From Epiperipatus broadwayi (Eukaryota > Onychophora > Udeonychophora > Euonychophora > Peripatidae), in NCBI GenBank assembly GCA_028023455.1, contig JAQFVV010000113.1:1535268-1599267 (forward strand): DNA of 64,000 bases, in the 5' to 3' direction. Below are positions 27,923 through 39,450 of this stretch, in pieces; position 1 is the stretch's first letter, and each line of letters starts with the position of its first letter. The notes below the pieces were generated by a model, which had not been told where the DNA came from, did no database searches, and was given only the letters and a program-made list of their open reading frames with translations. The translations under genes were made by a program, and so were the position numbers.

Positions 27923-28047
27923 GTTATTGTTTTATTTTTTTTAAGTGTCATAGCATCGGCCGGGACGCAAACCCAGGCAACTGCTTGCAAAATGCAAGGC
28001 AGTCGCACTGACCTCTCGACCCCCAATGCAAGACTATAGTTATTGTT
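27923..28047 (-). mobile_element. tRNA-derived SINE family B, copy 3
   Basis: The minus-strand body is 27952-28029: GCATTGGGGGTCGAGAGGTC, AGTGCGACTGCCTTGCA, CAGTTGCCTGGGTTTGCGTC and CCGGCCGATGCTATGACACT with an A-run. Part of the GTTGCGGGTTCG segment has been deleted, removing a complete B box. A GTTATTGTT repeat on both sides (27923-27931, 28039-28047) may be a short TSD. It inserted just outside the 3' end of the old RTE copy that follows. Confidence 0.8.
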
Positions 28048-28696
28048 GTTACCGATATAAATATTATTAACATCATTTTTGTTTATTATTGTAATGAGAG
28101 TTATCTGAATCTTCAATTCATAATCTCTCTTCTCCATATCACATCAAAAAACTTAGTTGTTTTATCTATCCATTTAATGTGTGATCTCTTCCTAAGTTTT
28201 TCATAACCTTTTGGAATCTAGTTTAGAAGTTCAACTATTTATCTCTTATCATTTATCAATACGTCCATTCCAGCTTTACTTCAATCTTTTAATTCTTTAA
28301 ATAATATTGATATCTGTTTGGTCTCTCACCCATACATTTGTTTTTAATCTCTTCTTGTTATTCCCAATATATTTTGCTGAATGATCTGAAGTCTCAATGT
28401 TGGGTTTCTGTTAAGTATCCAAAATTCACATCTATATATAAGAAATAGTAAAGCATAGTCATTTCTTTTCAAATGCATAGATATATTTCCTTTTAATGTT
28501 AAATTATTTTTATCAAAATTACTTCAACCAAGTTTGATTTTAGATTATCTTCATCCATTGTGTTTCTGTCAGCACCATATTTGTAGCATTAACTCCTAGT
28601 TTCTGATTGCCAATCTTTATCTTCTTCTTCTTTTGAAAAAATCTGTTGAATGTTATTTTAGTCTTTTTCAGCATTTATATTTAGACTGATTTATTT

Positions 28697-29178
28697 ACTT
28701 TTATATGTAAATACTTTAGAGACAGGCTTTAACATATATCATATATGCCTTGAATGTTTATACTAGTCAAATAATATCTTTATTTGTTACTAGAGGGACT
28801 TCTCAAACCTCAATACAAGATAGTGATTTTTATAAAGATAAGAGTGGCTGTCTTATCTTTAACTTAACTTTCCACTTATATAGGCCAATCTGAAGCATCA
28901 TGATTTGGGAGAATGAAGCTGTTATTCTCTTCACTGTTTAAGTCCACTATTTCCTTTACAAATTAACCTTTGTGAAATCTTGTGATTTATGAGTTAATAT
29001 TATGATCTTTATACTGGAAATATATAAACTACTGTAAAGTTGTAATTATTTATTAAGCACACAGAAAGTATATGTATAAACATTCAAGGCACATGTGATG
29101 TAGGTTAAAGCCTGTCTATAAAGTATTTACATATATTTCCTGTGCGCTTAATAAATAATTACAACTTTACTTTTATAT
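28697..29178. mobile_element. compound foldback element inserted into the old RTE copy
   Basis: ACTTTTATAT occurs at 28697-28706 and 29169-29178, a 10-bp TSD; removing the insert restores collinearity with the RTE at 33.6-35.5 kb. Two interlocking inverted repeats lie inside. About 28703-28761 pairs with about 29076-29134 (GTAAATACTTTAGAGACAGG, GCCTTGAATGTTTATA), and 29034-29076 pairs with about 29129-29171 (GTAAAGTTGTAATTATTTAT). The interior (about 28790-29035) resembles the interior of the element at 44952-45258, including TTCACTGTTTAAGTCCAC and AAAGTTGTAATTAT. Confidence 0.75.
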
Positions 29179-30001
29179 AATAACTTTTGTAACATTTCCC
29201 ACATAATCTTCAAAATTTAAATGATTTGAATGAGGTTCATGTATTTTTATTTCCTTAACTTTCCATTTTAATTTCCAAAATACTTTTTGTAAAACTATGA
29301 TAAAAAGTTTTGGAGATATGAAATAAAACTGTCATATACCCTCATCAATGTTCATTTTCTTACTATCACTGTATAATTTAATCACCACTGTATCATTTTG
29401 GTAAATATTCTTTAAAGTATGATAATATTCTGAGTTTATATCTTCATAGTTCAAAACCTTATCATAGTGTTAATGCATAGTGCTTCAAAAATTTTCATAA
29501 TCTACAAATACAAGGCAGAATTGCAACTTCTCTACTTTGGATAATAATCCATTAAACCAAGCTTATTTTTATAATTGATATAATTCAAGATTTTCTGATA
29601 GAAGACTGGCGGAGCTGTAATTTTTAATATTTGTTACATATCAATATTACTCTTTTATTCTTCCAGTTGTCTTATACATCTTTATCAATTAAACATTTGG
29701 TATTCACTAATTTTTCTCTTTGTTCATTTGCTTCTCTTAAAATATCAACAATAATTCTATCATATCATACGTTTTCATATTTATCATAATTTAAATTACA
29801 TGTCTCACCTTTTTATTTTAAATTATAGGAAATTCAAAATAAGTGTAATCATAGATGTTGTTGTTGTTGCTATTTATTATTATATAATTTTTTGGAGTAG
29901 AACTCAACCATATATTTCCTAATGTGATATAGATCATGTCAAATATCCATTTGTTTATCTATCTTCTCTCATGTATTGATATAGATGTCGCTGTATGTGC
30001 T

Positions 30002-30480
30002 TTAAATCGTGGAGACATATTGAAAAGGGCAAAAAAACATAATTTGCCAAAAAAGGTTTTTATATAATAATTTTATAATTTGTAATCTTTGTTGCTTGTA
30101 TATATGTATTTTTAAACATATTTGACTATTGTATACTTGAAGTGCAACATAAAAAAGAATTGGTTTTAATTCTGATTCTGTTTCTGTATAGTAATCTCCT
30201 TTTAATAATAAATGCATATTTTTATGTCTCCCAACAATTTTCCTTCCTCTTAATATTAATATCATTTATGTTTTTTATTGCTTTTGCAATTTTTTATATA
30301 TTTATAACTAATTATTGATGGTTTCTATTGCCCCAGAAATCTTCTTCAGAACTTCTACTTATATAAGTAAAAGTTCTGAAAAAGATTGCTGGGGCAATTG
30401 AAACCATCAATAGTGAGTTGTAATTATATGAAGCATTGTAAAATTAATAAAGAACATAAATGATACTAATATGATATGAA
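30002..30480 (+). repeat. second copy of the 3.2-kb repeat plus an adjoining inverted repeat
   Basis: About 30012-30160 follows 3203-3350 in order: GACATATTGAAAAGGGCAAA, AATTTGCC, AAAAAAGGTTTTTATATAAT and GTGCAACATAAAAAAG. It is then followed by an inverted repeat of roughly 95-bp arms (about 30255-30350 and 30365-30470) with GATGGTTTCTATTGCCCCAG at its core. It interrupts the old RTE copy. No TSD was identified. Confidence 0.6.
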
Positions 30481-31260
30481 TTTGGCAATGCAATAAGAAA
30501 AATAAAGGTATTTCCTGTCACTTCTAAGACATTGGTTTATAATTTAGAAACTTTTATTTTCTTTACTGATTCATAGTTATATTTTCTTATATCATTATTA
30601 ACTCATTTTTATACCATTTTAAAGAATTTCTGACATTTATTTCTTCTTAATGGAAAATGTTAAAATATTTTTATATTTCTCTTTCTCTTCACACATTATC
30701 TTGTCTTAGTTGATAATTTTCTGGTGAATTGCTGCTATTTTTATTCCAACTATTTTTACAACAGTTTTTAATAGAATATCAATTCTCCTTTTATTGATCT
30801 CAGTTAAATCTGAACTATTGTCAAAATCTGTTAATATTTACAATTATTTCCAACTTCTAATTTAAATTCATTAAAATATTTCTGAAAGTAGATATATCAA
30901 TTGTTAATATTATCTTTCATAAGAATATTTATCTCTCTAGTCTTACATTAGCACATATCTTACAAATTCGCTAATAGGATTCTTGTGTTGAATTTATTAA
31001 AAGCATTACAATTTTGAAATTCATACTATCTACTAGTCAGACTGTAATCTATTACTGCTCTAATTTCATTTAGATGTTTTCATATCTGTTCAGCATTTTG
31101 TTAAAAAAAGAATTCATATTATACAATTTTATTCTGTGAATTCTACATGTCTGCGGTAGTCTTTATCCTGTTTGGATTGTTTTGTGACTACTATTGAGTT
31201 TTGTGATTTTTAATAAACCAATAGAATTTGTAACATTAATACTATAATTAATATATATAT

Positions 31261-31492
31261 GTGAAATAATGCTTAAAGCTAAATGGGATAATATGTAACC
31301 ATTAGAAACCAGTTACCATCTAAACATACCAATATAAATAGTAATCAATATTTCTCACTGTTGTCAAGGCAACCTCTCCCCTTTTAATAATGAGAGTGGA
31401 AATCCACTCTTACTAATAGTCCAATGAATATAAATGGACACTTAAAGATTGCAACTTGACCACAGAGATTGAAATATTGATACAATGAAGTT
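31261..31492. mobile_element. truncated copy of the foldback element at 31613-31990
   Basis: It starts GTGAAATAATGCTTAAAGCT and runs through TTTCTCACTGTTGTCAAGGC and CCACTCTTACTAATAGTCC like the left arm of the next element. The loop segment is present in reverse orientation (AGATTGCAACTTGACCAC) and the right arm is missing. This is expected if a nearly symmetric foldback element inserted the other way round and lost one end. Confidence 0.8.
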
Positions 31493-31612
31493 TAAATAAA
31501 TCTCTTTAAACATAAAATAAACATGTCCATGTAATGAAGACTAATAAATAGTCAATTATGACATTACAAACTGCAATACTTTTAAATTGCTCATGTATTA
31601 TTTAAATAATAA

Positions 31613-31990
31613 GTGAAATAATGCTTAAAGCTAAATGGGATAATATATAACCATTAGAAACCAATCACCACCTAAACATATCAATATAAGTAGTAATCAA
31701 TATTTCTCACTGTTGTCAAGGCAACCTCTCTCCTTTTAATAATAAGAGTATAAATCCACTCTTACTAATAGTCCAATGAATATATATGGACACTTAAACT
31801 TCATTGTACCAATATTTCAGTCTCTGTGGTCAAGTTGCAATCTTTAAGTGTCCATATATATTCATTGGACCATTAGTAAGAGTGGATTTCCACTCTTATT
31901 ATTAAAAGGAGAGAGGTTGCCTTGGCAACAGTGAGAAATATTGATTACTATCTATATTGATATGTTTAGGTGATGACTGCTTTCTAATGG
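31613..31990. mobile_element. foldback element with 148-bp arms
   Basis: Positions 31651-31798 pair with 31843-31990, 148 bp each with few mismatches, around a 44-base loop. Left of the arm, 31613-31650 is also present in the truncated neighbour but not on the right side. Within each arm GGTTGCCTTGGCAAC and GAGTGGATTTCCACTC form smaller hairpins. A (TA)n tract follows the right end. Non-coding. Confidence 0.88.
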
Positions 31991-32319
31991 ATATATATAT
32001 ATATATGCGGTGAGATGCAAAGTAAAGTAAATCAAATTTTAAAATAACCCAATGCAGAGTAAAGTCCTCCCCAACAAGTTTTTACTGAAAGGACAATGAA
32101 TGATTGTTAATCATAAATCTTTGAGTAATTACCATCCTTGTTTCAAACTCTAACTTAATGGTTAAATATCTACTGAATTATCTAAATTTAATGAGTTAAC
32201 TGGATATTTAAAAAATAGCTTAAAGTTTATTGGAACTCAAAAGAATTTTCAGTTTTGCTTGATTCAGATTTGAAATTGTATCTGACTCATGGCAGCTGGA
32301 TGTATTACCACTCTATTAT

Positions 32320-32760
32320 GAAGACCATTCATCATCATCTTTTTCAACCCTTGCTGAGCCACTGCAGGATGAAGATCTCTCCAAGTTAATTTCTAGTCCC
32401 TCCCCCACAACACACTGGCAAACTTCATGATTTTATTCATTTATCTTACATGCGGTCTCTTTCTAGATCTTTTGCAATCTCTTGCAATCCAATTTAAGAT
32501 TCCAACTGTTAATCTATTATCAGTTCTTTTACCAATGTATCCAGTCCTGCTTTCCTTTCCTTTCAATGCTGTCAGGTTAATATATGTTTGTTCTCTCACC
32601 GAAGTATTCCACTTTCGATCCCTTCTTGTTACTCCTAATACACATCCCTATACTTCGTTGAATATTGAAGACTTTGTATTCCTTTTCTCAAACACATATT
32701 TCATACCAATAATATATATAGAGCAGAAAGTAAGGTACTGAAAAATACATTATGTGTGTT
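32320..32760 (-). pseudogene. RTE-type LINE 3' fragment
   Basis: On the minus strand it ends with the RTE 3' terminus (GGAGAGATCTTCATCCTGCA, CAGCAAGGGTTGAAAAAGAT, GATGATG) and continues upstream through the AGAGACCGCATGTAAGATAA and AAAGGAAAGCAGGACTGGAT blocks, collinear with 33590-34000. It carries several indels. The plus-strand 104-codon frame is its antisense shadow. Confidence 0.65.
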
Positions 32761-33329
32761 TGTATATCTGCGAAAATATTTTTGATGACATTAAATGAGC
32801 TTAATTTTTTTTTCTGGTAAAAATGCTTGAATCTTTTATCATCCAAAAGTATTTGAAGCTTAAAATTTTTTGACGCTCCTAACTAAAAAATTATCTATAG
32901 AGTGTTCATTTTTATATTTTAATGATAGCAAAAACTTAATAAGACAGACAATGCTTTTTCATTATGAGAATATCATTCATATGGGTATATTATTGATTAA
33001 AAAATAAGTAGTGACTACGAACGTGATAAACTTTAACCAAACATTTCTCAAACAAACACCATTCTTTTCTTTCTTTTCTATATATGGTAGAAATGTGCGA
33101 AGTTCAACTTTTGCTTCATTTTTTTAAAAATAATTGTGATGTTAACAAATTAGCCCAATTACTATAGTTTGTTATGTAAGTTTTTTTTTTACTTTTTAAT
33201 ATGTTAAAAATTTGCCTTATCTTGGGCATCAAAGGTTAATTTAATTTGCTCGTAGCCAAAATCAAAATCTGAGACAACTGTATAAATCATAACGATTTGT
33301 ATAAAGCTATGATTTTTAAATATATATAT

Positions 33330-33575
33330 ACTTTATTCATTAAAATAACTACAACATTTAGTGTGTTACATGTTCATGAAAGAAATATTACAGTGGATTA
33401 TACTTGAGGCAATCTTACATATCTGGTACATCGGGAGTATCCTTTTGACTTCTACTTTGTGTTAACTTCATCCTGTTTCAAGTTTCTTTGTAAAGCTAGT
33501 CGGGTGCCAGCATTTTGTCTCTGATGCTTGTTTTCTTTATTATTGTTTTAAAAGTCTCCCAGTTACTGACTGTAG
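33330..33575 (-). other. candidate terminal exon and 3' end of a host transcript (weak)
   Basis: On the minus strand, CTCACCAACTCTACAG could be a 3' splice site. It is followed by a less AT-skewed segment with short frames (WETFKTIIKKTSIRDKMLAP then stop; another frame RQNAGTRLALQRNLKQDEVN then stop), about 100 bp without frames, and AATAAA at about 33332-33337. It lies directly downstream of the 3' tail of the RTE element. The frames are short and unrecognised, so this is a hint of a gene end, not an annotation to rely on. Confidence 0.2.
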
Positions 33576-33587
33576 AGTTGGTGAGTA

Positions 33588-33608
33588 CATCATCATCATC
33601 ATCATCAT
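33588..33608 (-). repeat. (ATC)n 3' tail of the RTE element
   Basis: ATCATCATC on the plus strand, GATGAT on the element's strand, directly after its coding end. Short tandem tails are characteristic of RTE-clade LINEs. Related tails occur at about 32330 and 44535. Confidence 0.8.
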
Positions 33609-33610
33609 TA

Positions 33611-35455
33611 TCAACCATTATCAATCCACTGTAGGATGAAGGTCTCTCCAAGTTTAATCCATCTTCTCCGATCTTTAGCTTCTCTTCTCCACATCACCCC
33701 TACACATTTTCTTATTTCATCCATTCATCTCACATGTGGTCTCCTTCTGGGTCTTTTACAATCTCTTGGAATCCAGTTTAAAATTTCAATTGTCCATCTA
33801 TTATCATCTCTTCTAGCAATATGTCCAGCCCAACTCCACTTCAATCTTTTAATTTTTTCAATGAGGTCAGTAACACCTGTTTGTTCTCTTACCCATACAT
33901 TGCGTTTTCGATCTCTTCTTGTTACTCCCAACATACATCTCTCCATACTTCTTTGAGTGGTCTGAAGTCTCTGTATTGATCTTCTATTAAGTGTCCAAGT
34001 CTCAGATCCATAAGTAAGAACTGGTAAAACACATTTGTTAAAAACCTTTCTTTTCAAACACATAGGCATATTTCCTTTTAATATCAAGTTATTTCTACCA
34101 AAAGCACTCCAACCAAGTTTAATTCTATGATTAATTTCCTCTATTATGTTTCCATCTGTATTAATAATCTGACCAAGGTATTTGTAACTCTTAACTTCTT
34201 CTAATTCATCATAATCAATCTTTATTTTCATATTTTGAGCAAATCGATTAAACATTACTTTAGTCTTTTTAACATTTATCTTTAGTCCTACTTTCCTACT
34301 TTCATCTGATAACTCCTGCAACATTCCCTGCAGCTCGGAAGCATTATTTGCAAAAACAACTACATCATCTGCGAAATCTAAATGACTTAAATAATCTCCA
34401 TTTACTTTCACTCCTTTAGTTTCCCATTTTAATCCACAAAATACTTCTTGCAGCACTGCTGTAAAAAGTTTTGGAGATATGGAGTCACCTTGTCTTACAC
34501 CTTTCTCAATGTTGACTTTCCCAGTATCATTATGTAATCTAATTGTTGCTGTTGCATTTTTATAAATATTCTTTAAAATATGACAATATCCTGGATCTAT
34601 ACCTTGATGATCCAATGCTTTAATCACTGAAGAAATGTTTATAGAATCAAATGCCTTTTCATAATCTACAAATCCAAAACATAATGACAACTCATATTCA
34701 TTTGTCCTTTCTATAACTTCTCTCAATGCTTGAATATGATCTACTGTACTAAAACCACTTTTAAATCCAGCTTGTTCTCTTGGTTGGTGAAAATCCAAGG
34801 TTCTCTGTAGACGAGTTGTAATTATCTTGGTAAAAATTTTATATAAAACTGATAAAAGGCTGATAGGTCTGTAATTTCTAATATCTTCTTTATCACCTTT
34901 TTTAAATATTAATATTATTACTGCATTCTTCCAATCATCCGGTACATCTTTATCATTTAGACATTTGGTATATAACTTTGCTAATATTTTTTTCTGTTTC
35001 TTCACCTGCTTCTTTTAATATATCAATTATAATTCCATCATTACCTGGAGCCTTTCCTTTTTTCATACATTTAATTGCATTTCTCACTTCTTCATTTAAA
35101 ATTCTGGGCAATTCGGAAGATGTAATAGATATAGGAGGTACTTGTTCTTTATTACTATATAATTCTTGATAAAAATCTTCTACCAATTTCATAATGTCAT
35201 CCCTCTTTTTAGTAATAATTCCATCTTTTTCCTTATTGCAGATATAAATTTCCTACCAATACCAAAATGTTGTTTTACATTCTTAAGACTTTTATTTTCT
35301 TCTACAGCTTTTCTTGCTAGTTCACAGTGAGGATTATGTTTTTGTCTGCCATGATTACGATTATAAATGTTAAAAATATCACCGATACACACAGATGTAC
35401 CCATGCATTCTATCTTAAAAATACTCTTTGATGTCAAAAACAAACTACCAGGCAT
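33611..35455 (-). pseudogene. RTE-type non-LTR retrotransposon reverse transcriptase (5'-truncated, broken)
   Basis: This is the best-preserved coding sequence of the window. The main frame (33725-35005, 426 residues) carries the RT blocks in order: KKGDKEDIRNYRPISLL at 35-51, QAGFKSG at 78-84, FVDYEKAFDS at 112-121 with a catalytic Asp, GVRQGDSISPKLF at 169-181, FADD at 211-214 with the catalytic Asp pair and KYLGQII at 275-281. Then follow YGSETW and KWSWAGHIARR, typical of RTE-clade LINEs that copy their RNA at a nicked target. Three lesions are visible: TGA in place of an expected Trp codon at about 33723; an indel in a T7 run at about 34987, joining it to 34953-35192 with KCMKKGKAPGNDGI; and a shift at about 35190-35240. 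The N-terminal apurinic endonuclease is missing, so it is immobile but young. Confidence 0.9.
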
Positions 35456-35459
35456 CTAA

Positions 35460-37880
35460 GCCAAAAGACTATAATATGTAGATGATTTTAAAATCAAATG
35501 TCTATAAACTCATTATACAGATTGATTAATATTAGTAACATCCATCAATAATTATTAGTCATATAAATAAGAACCAGGTAATGAAACACACAATATTGTA
35601 AATGCTAGAGTGGACATTAAGAATTTGCCCTACTTCGTTCATTTAAATCCTAAAATAAGAATCACAGATTTTCACTTAAGTTAATAGAAAATATTTTTTA
35701 CAGATTAATAAAAGATAAATAAGCTTAAATAATTCACATTTATTATTTTATCAAAATAAATATGATGATGGAAAAGGCATTATCAATCATCAATGTAGTC
35801 TATTTGAAAAATCTTGTTTGGAAAATTCTTAACTAAATGCTATATAAAGAAATGTTTAAATTCAACCTATATATGAATTTCAGCATTTAGATATGACAAG
35901 AGTTGTGCTAATCATTATATCACAATGTCCTTCATTTAATATATATGGATATACCATTATGATGCTTATGCATCAAACATATACTCAGTCCATGTAATCT
36001 GTTTTTTTCTCTATTATAGTGTTTTTCATATTATACACGCATATATATATATATATATTGTAACTTCTATTTTGGTACAGAATATATAGCTTGGTAGAAC
36101 TGATTTAAAATTTCTCTATCTTCTTCTAGGTGACTTACTTGTATTCAAGTTGACTCAATGATGAGGTTATGTAATTTAATTTTTTTTTGCATACTATTTT
36201 TCCCCAGTATTGATTTTGCCATTTTCCAATCACTGAGTTGAACAAGCTATGTTTAACCTGTAAAACCTGCAGCATATTATATCAAATTTAGTAAGATATA
36301 AATAATAATAATCATTATTTGTTTCGCCTTTAACTAATTCTAAAAATTAACTTTAGTTTAATTAAGATGATTTATTTAATTATATTGAATTAGTTGATGG
36401 AATACAATAAACACTTTTTTTTTTTTTATCTTAAACAAAAATATGTAAGTTGGATAAAAGAGAAAGAGAATGTTAAGAAAAAATTTTTTTAACTGGCTAG
36501 AGACGACAAATATGTAAAAAAAAATTTCTGCTGTTAAACTTGTAACAAATATGATTCTTTAAAATTAAGGATAAAGAAAGAAATTAAATTAAAATTTTCT
36601 TATATAGTTCAAATTCAGGATGTTACTATGGGCTACTAGTAATATAAGTAGCTAAATTTAAACAAGTCTGTTTAAGCCTGCTAATTGAGCATCTAACTGC
36701 TGATTATCTTTCAAAATGTCTATAATTGAAATGTACTAATATTATCAACTGCGACAATGGGAATAACAGTTTTCAAAGTTCAGTCAACCTGGAAATATTC
36801 TTTATTGTTTACAGACTATATTAACCTTGGATAGGGATGTTCTATTATATAATTTGAAATAATATAGTTTTACCATATATGTGCAGAAGGGAATGTTATA
36901 ATAACATTTTTTCTGTTTTTCAGAACAGTGAAGATTTAGTTATATCCCACTTTGGATTTATGTTAGAGATAATATTCTTGCTATATGAGTTATCATCTTA
37001 TTGTTAAAAATAATATGGTTGTTGAAAGAAAATACCAACTAACCAGACAGTTATTTTCTCACTGTCATGGCAATCATGGGATAATTATCTGCTCGGACAA
37101 TCATTCCTAGTCTTCGATATTGAACTTTGGAGTAATGCCTAAATAGAAGTAAGGAGGTTTATTAACATTTTAGGGATACTTTATTATAAATAATGAAATT
37201 ATTTAGTGCGGAGGAATGTTCTATATTTGTGTGACAGTGTATTAAAAAAAAGGGATCCACCTCAAACATTTGTAAGGAGATTGTTTAGATGGGGTTGATA
37301 TATTTTCAGATGTTACAGCATTATACATGTCCTATTTTTTATAAATATTCCACATATTCAGAGAGTCTACTTGTGAATCAATTAATCATGCAATATTTAT
37401 AATGGGTGAAAACAAAAAGGAATACAATCAAACTCATAAAATTCTAGATGTTGTAATTGAAAAACTATTTAATTTATATGTTGTACATTACATTTTAAGA
37501 AAATGTGTTATTGAAATATTCATTGGTGAATATTTCAATATATTTGAAATATTATGTATTTTAGTTTAGTGTAGTTATTTGAATGAGTATATATTTTATT
37601 TATATTATTTTATATGTGTATGAAGTCTCAAAGTATACATTATATTATGCCTAAAATAATTTTTTATCAATGTAAATTAATTGAATTGAACATATGATAT
37701 AGGGCTTGAAGAGAATCAATTATTAAGGAACAGCACTTGAATAAAGGTTTAATGATTATTTAATGAATCTATAATGTGTACCAACACCATATTGCTTAGT
37801 TCTGTATATCTTTTCATGGTTTTTGTGCCTATGCTCATATTATATTTACTATGTATCATTATTCCACCCATGTTCTAAGC
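35460..37880. other. AT-rich intergenic stretch
   Basis: No gene or RNA was recognised. A small perfect hairpin (13-bp arms ATTGAAATATTCA, loop TTGG) lies at 37510-37539, and a (TA)n tract at about 36041-36058. Confidence 0.45.
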
Positions 37881-39450
37881 AGGGTTGGCCATTATCTGTT
37901 ATTTCCCACACTAAAGTACTTATTTCATTTTGTCTTAATTCATGGTTCATAAGACTAGACGAGTCTCCTAATTTAGCAGTTTTATAGATGAGGGTAATTT
38001 TATGTCCCTTTTACTTGGAAAGTGAATGTCAGCACTATTTTATAATGTTATATGGTACTATTCTGTGCTGATGGTTCAATCCACAGAATGATCTCTTGCA
38101 ATTTTATTATATTCTTTATATTCATTTCTGAACTGGTGGTTAATCCACAGAATATTCTGTAATGATGCTTGTTGCTCTGATGATGATTAGAAAACCCACA
38201 GTGCATATAAAGCTTTGTTATTCCTTGGCATGGATGAATACATTCACAGGAATACTATAACTATTTGTTGTATAAATGTGCTTGGGCAGAGTCTCCATAC
38301 ATTATGATGTCAATGTTGTTTCACTCATTTCCAGATTGATCCCGCATGTCAGTTATCAGCTATTGAAAGGGCATTTGATAAATTATTTCTATAATTTATT
38401 ATATATCCATTTGTACGATATTTCAAGCTGAGCTGAGATTTAAATTTTCTCTGATAGATTATCTTCCTATGGCCAGCTTTGCATGTTTATTAATACCAGT
38501 TATAACAATTATTATAGATCTGAAGCCTTTGTGTATGGGTTCTAGTATTGAGATACTGGAGATGTTATTGATTAGGTGTTCGAACCTATTCTCTCCCCTA
38601 TGAAGGCTGAAAGCAAATCCATTTGTAAAAAAACCTTATATTGAGTTTGTTTTGTAATTTATGTACATTATCCATGCATGAAAACAAGTACATGGGGTGG
38701 CATTTTATTTTATTTATTTTTGATCATTGTATTAATCAATTATTTATTGGTATTGATTGAGTTGTAAATAAATATTAATTTTATAATTTAATCTAACTAA
38801 ACCATTGCTATTTGTCATATGTAGAACCAGAAAATCCATCATTTCAAATAAGTCAGATATTAGAGCACATAGTGTCACTGATAATGCATACAAAGTTTAT
38901 TGAAATTCTAGGAGAATATCTTAATGCTTTTGTTCTTAGGTAATATGTGATGTCCAGGTATAACAAAATCCTATTGACTTCTTTCATCACTTCAGCTTTG
39001 CTTTGTTAATTTTAGATTGTAAACCTGAATTTGTTACTTTTATTGATATTTGTGATATTAGGACCAATATTAATAAACACATTTTCTAGCCAATATTATA
39101 AATGAATCTATTTTCTATAACAATAAAAATCTCATTGCTATTGATTTGATTTGACAATTTAAATTCATGATGAAAGAATCTACAGTTTATGTTGTTTACC
39201 TTTTATTGCAAAGCAAATACTCTACATAGCATTTCTGTACTAAACCCGAGTATATCTGAGCTACAGTCAATCATGTATGGAGCTGATTATAATTATTGCT
39301 GTCTCATTAAATGACCCATATGCACCATGTGATAGTTAATGTTGATGTAATGGAACATACATTTAAGTCTGGAAGAATAATCTTTAGTAGTTTTATAGAT
39401 CATACCATCTTGTCCATAGTCGGCCATAAAGTCTCATGTAAATAAAAATC
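37880..39450 (-). other. coding-like antisense relic, unidentified
   Basis: The base composition is less AT-skewed than in the neighbouring DNA. On the minus strand short open pieces look protein-like, for example AEVMKEVNRILLYLDITYYL near 38900-38990 and CIHPCQGITKLYMHCGF near 38180-38250. They are separated by frequent stops and frame changes. A heavily decayed LINE is the likeliest source, but no diagnostic motif (such as an RT FADD or YxDD box) is visible, so the family is left open. Confidence 0.25.

Larger units (their letters stand above)
28130..31150 (-). pseudogene. old RTE-type LINE copy, decayed and split by later insertions
   Basis: On the minus strand the order of the RTE at 33.6-35.5 kb is retained: 28200-28690 matches its C-terminal coding part, 29180-29800 its reverse transcriptase core and 29800-29935 the segment before it. 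Further upstream (about 30780-30835, minus) a frame reads SSDLTEINKRRIDILLKTV, like the linker after an RTE endonuclease. That part is missing from the younger copy. Stops and indels occur throughout. Two unrelated segments interrupt it: 28697-29178 (TSD-flanked) and about 30000-30480. It was therefore a longer copy, inserted earlier and now inert. Confidence 0.6.

Noticed and set aside
31261-31990. CRISPR-like or regulatory direct-repeat array
   Set aside because: There are only two long units, one of them a foldback; this is eukaryotic transposon structure without regular short repeats and spacers.
32427-32741. Plus-strand 104-codon frame rich in Leu and Phe
   Set aside because: Antisense of an RTE 3' fragment; the minus strand carries the recognisable sequence.
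33636-33956. Plus-strand 106-codon frame
   Set aside because: Antisense shadow of the RTE coding region on the minus strand.
38177-38195. CTGATGA followed by GAAA as another hammerhead
   Set aside because: Only six bases lie between the boxes and they cannot form stem II.
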